Assembly (NCBI GenBank): GCA_046347625.1 | Contig: JAXMFU010000001.1 | Span: 1,488,001 to 1,552,000 of the forward strand | Origin: CAIMUS01 sp046347625 | GTDB taxonomy: Bacteria > Pseudomonadota > Gammaproteobacteria > Competibacterales > Competibacteraceae | Length of the DNA stretch: 64,000 nt | Direction: 5' to 3' | Shown: piece by piece, positions 63,094-64,000 of the stretch | Numbering within the stretch: position 1 is the first letter of the stretch | Layout: each line of letters starts with the position of its first letter | Notes under the pieces: model-generated | Databases searched by the model: none | What the model saw: the letters and a program-made list of their open reading frames with translations, nothing else | Told to the model about the DNA's origin: nothing | Program-made: the position numbers and the translations under genes

Positions 63094-63999
63094 CTACCAG
63101 TCGATCAAATCGGCAAACGCCAAGTGCGGGCGGCTGAGTTGCTCATTGAACCCGATACAAAAGTTATGCAACGCGACTTTAGCGGACAGACGGGCACTGA
63201 AGCCGCTGAGATCATAAGGCCGCTCCCGATTCAAGCGGAAACCGTGGTGAAGACAGCCATTGACCGTGTCGACGATCTGACGACGACCGGCCAGCCAGCG
63301 GCGCCACGGGCGCGACCAGGGGCGCTTACTGTTGCGCTTAGGCGCACCGATCACCTCGGCGCCATCGGCCTGGCGCCATTGCTGGTGCCAGGCGGCACCC
63401 TCAAAGCCCTTATCGGTCACGTAGGGTCCCTGGGCCGGGGCACCGACACGGGGCCAGCGCGGGTGCGGCTGATGCCGCACCGCCAGAAAGGTCTCCGCCA
63501 AGGGCTGGTCTTTGGTACTAGCAGGGGCATAGCCAAAGCCCGTGATCACGCCCACGGGGTTGACCGACAGCAGCCGATACCTCCCCTCATACCAGCCGAG
63601 CCGGCTACTCCACCCGATGTCGGCCAGCCCTGGCCACCAGCCCAGCCCCCGGCGCTTGGCATCGCGCGTCGGGACGGCCGTGGCATCCAGCACCTCATCC
63701 GCGCACGGCTGGGCTTGCAACCGCTGGACCCGAGACCAGCTGAAGGCGACCAACGCGTCCTGCGGCTGCCGCAACAGACGGTTGAACTGACTGCGGTCGG
63801 GCAAGGTGGGAAAGGCTCCGCGCCGATGCCGCTGGGCGGAGCGATAAAACCCCCGTTCGCTGGGAAAGCGCTGCCACTGGCCAAAGAGGGCCCGCGTGAG
63901 GACCTCGCTCCGGGTCAGCGACGCCGGGGCGCCACCGCGTGGTTCAGGGGACAGATGCCCCTTGCAAAAGTCATCGATCATCACATACAACGTGGTCAA
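63094..63999 (-). CDS. DDE transposase (IS982-like), reaching the window edge
   Basis: 301 residues visible. DDE-type motifs: DEVLDATAVPTRDAKRRG, GPYVTDKGFEGAAWHQQW and RRQIVDTVNGCLHHGF (third acid as Asp in IVDTVNG, where Glu is usual). N-terminal DDFCKGHL and SLTRSEVLTRALF fit the IS982/IS1031-type helix. The 5' end is only one base from the window edge, and the TTG read as start may be internal, so the gene is treated as possibly partial. The C-terminus LAFADLIDW is complete at 63094. Confidence 0.75.
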   Translation of the reverse strand: MTTLYVMIDDFCKGHLSPEPRGGAPASLTRSEVLTRALFGQWQRFPSERGFYRSAQRHRRGAFPTLPDRSQFNRLLRQPQDALVAFSWSRVQRLQAQPCADEVLDATAVPTRDAKRRGLGWWPGLADIGWSSRLGWYEGRYRLLSVNPVGVITGFGYAPASTKDQPLAETFLAVRHQPHPRWPRVGAPAQGPYVTDKGFEGAAWHQQWRQADGAEVIGAPKRNSKRPWSRPWRRWLAGRRQIVDTVNGCLHHGFRLNRERPYDLSGFSARLSAKVALHNFCIGFNEQLSRPHLAFADLIDW

Positions 64000-64000
64000 G

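Overview
The window looks like chromosomal DNA from a GC-rich gammaproteobacterium. The urease gene order, protealysin/emfourin pair, BrnTA pair, Kef-type antiporter and IS repertoire all fit that, but no rRNA, tRNA or housekeeping marker fixes the genus. It is an accessory, rearranged region dominated by cell-surface or secreted glycan genes and mobile DNA at several stages of decay.

Layout. 2-2041 is the end of a glycosyltransferase/methyltransferase/glycosyltransferase gene entering from upstream. 2064-7008 is a large multi-PAS hybrid sensor kinase gene split by a 1,426-bp insertion sequence (IS); an identical second IS copy lies in opposite orientation at 30818-32243. 7300-14400 holds scattered single genes: a broken XRE regulator, a lipid-anchored hydrolase, a small-RNA candidate, a glycine-zipper lipoprotein, a DUF2183 phosphatase, an orphan ParB and an Old Yellow Enzyme. 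14643-29392 is the main surface-carbohydrate block. Three leftward genes (a glycosyltransferase, a broken glycosyltransferase, an acyltransferase) face a rightward operon of nucleotidyltransferase, glycosyltransferase, PqqD-like protein, HprK-like kinase, three more glycosyltransferases (two with TPRs), an ABC exporter and a second, degenerate nucleotidyltransferase. The last genes are translationally coupled by overlaps. The PqqD/HprK-like pair points to a peptide- or protein-linked pathway whose substrate is not visible.

29681-39806 carries a nitronate monooxygenase, a protealysin-like protease with an emfourin-like inhibitor bearing a lipoprotein signal, a patatin-like phospholipase, a BBE-type flavoenzyme and a C39-like peptidase. 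39872-43673 is a decaying urease operon: ureD, ureA and ureB look intact, ureC is fused in frame to the end of ureE by an internal deletion, ureF is truncated and ureG is absent. 44116-47486 has two secreted proteins of unknown function around a frameshifted resolvase. 48304-56258 is a second carbohydrate block: two glycosyltransferases, a 2OG-oxygenase/'sporadic carbohydrate cluster' fusion, an aldo/keto reductase, a Kef-type antiporter and a CpsD-like ATPase.

56460-62150 is a nest of IS21, IS4-like, resolvase and group II intron pieces. The window ends with a brnTA module whose toxin gene carries a nonsense codon and a transposase running to the edge. Several MITE-like elements with terminal inverted repeats and 8-9-bp target duplications are present. 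One is nested in another, one sits inside the group II intron, and one lies just upstream of the protealysin gene.
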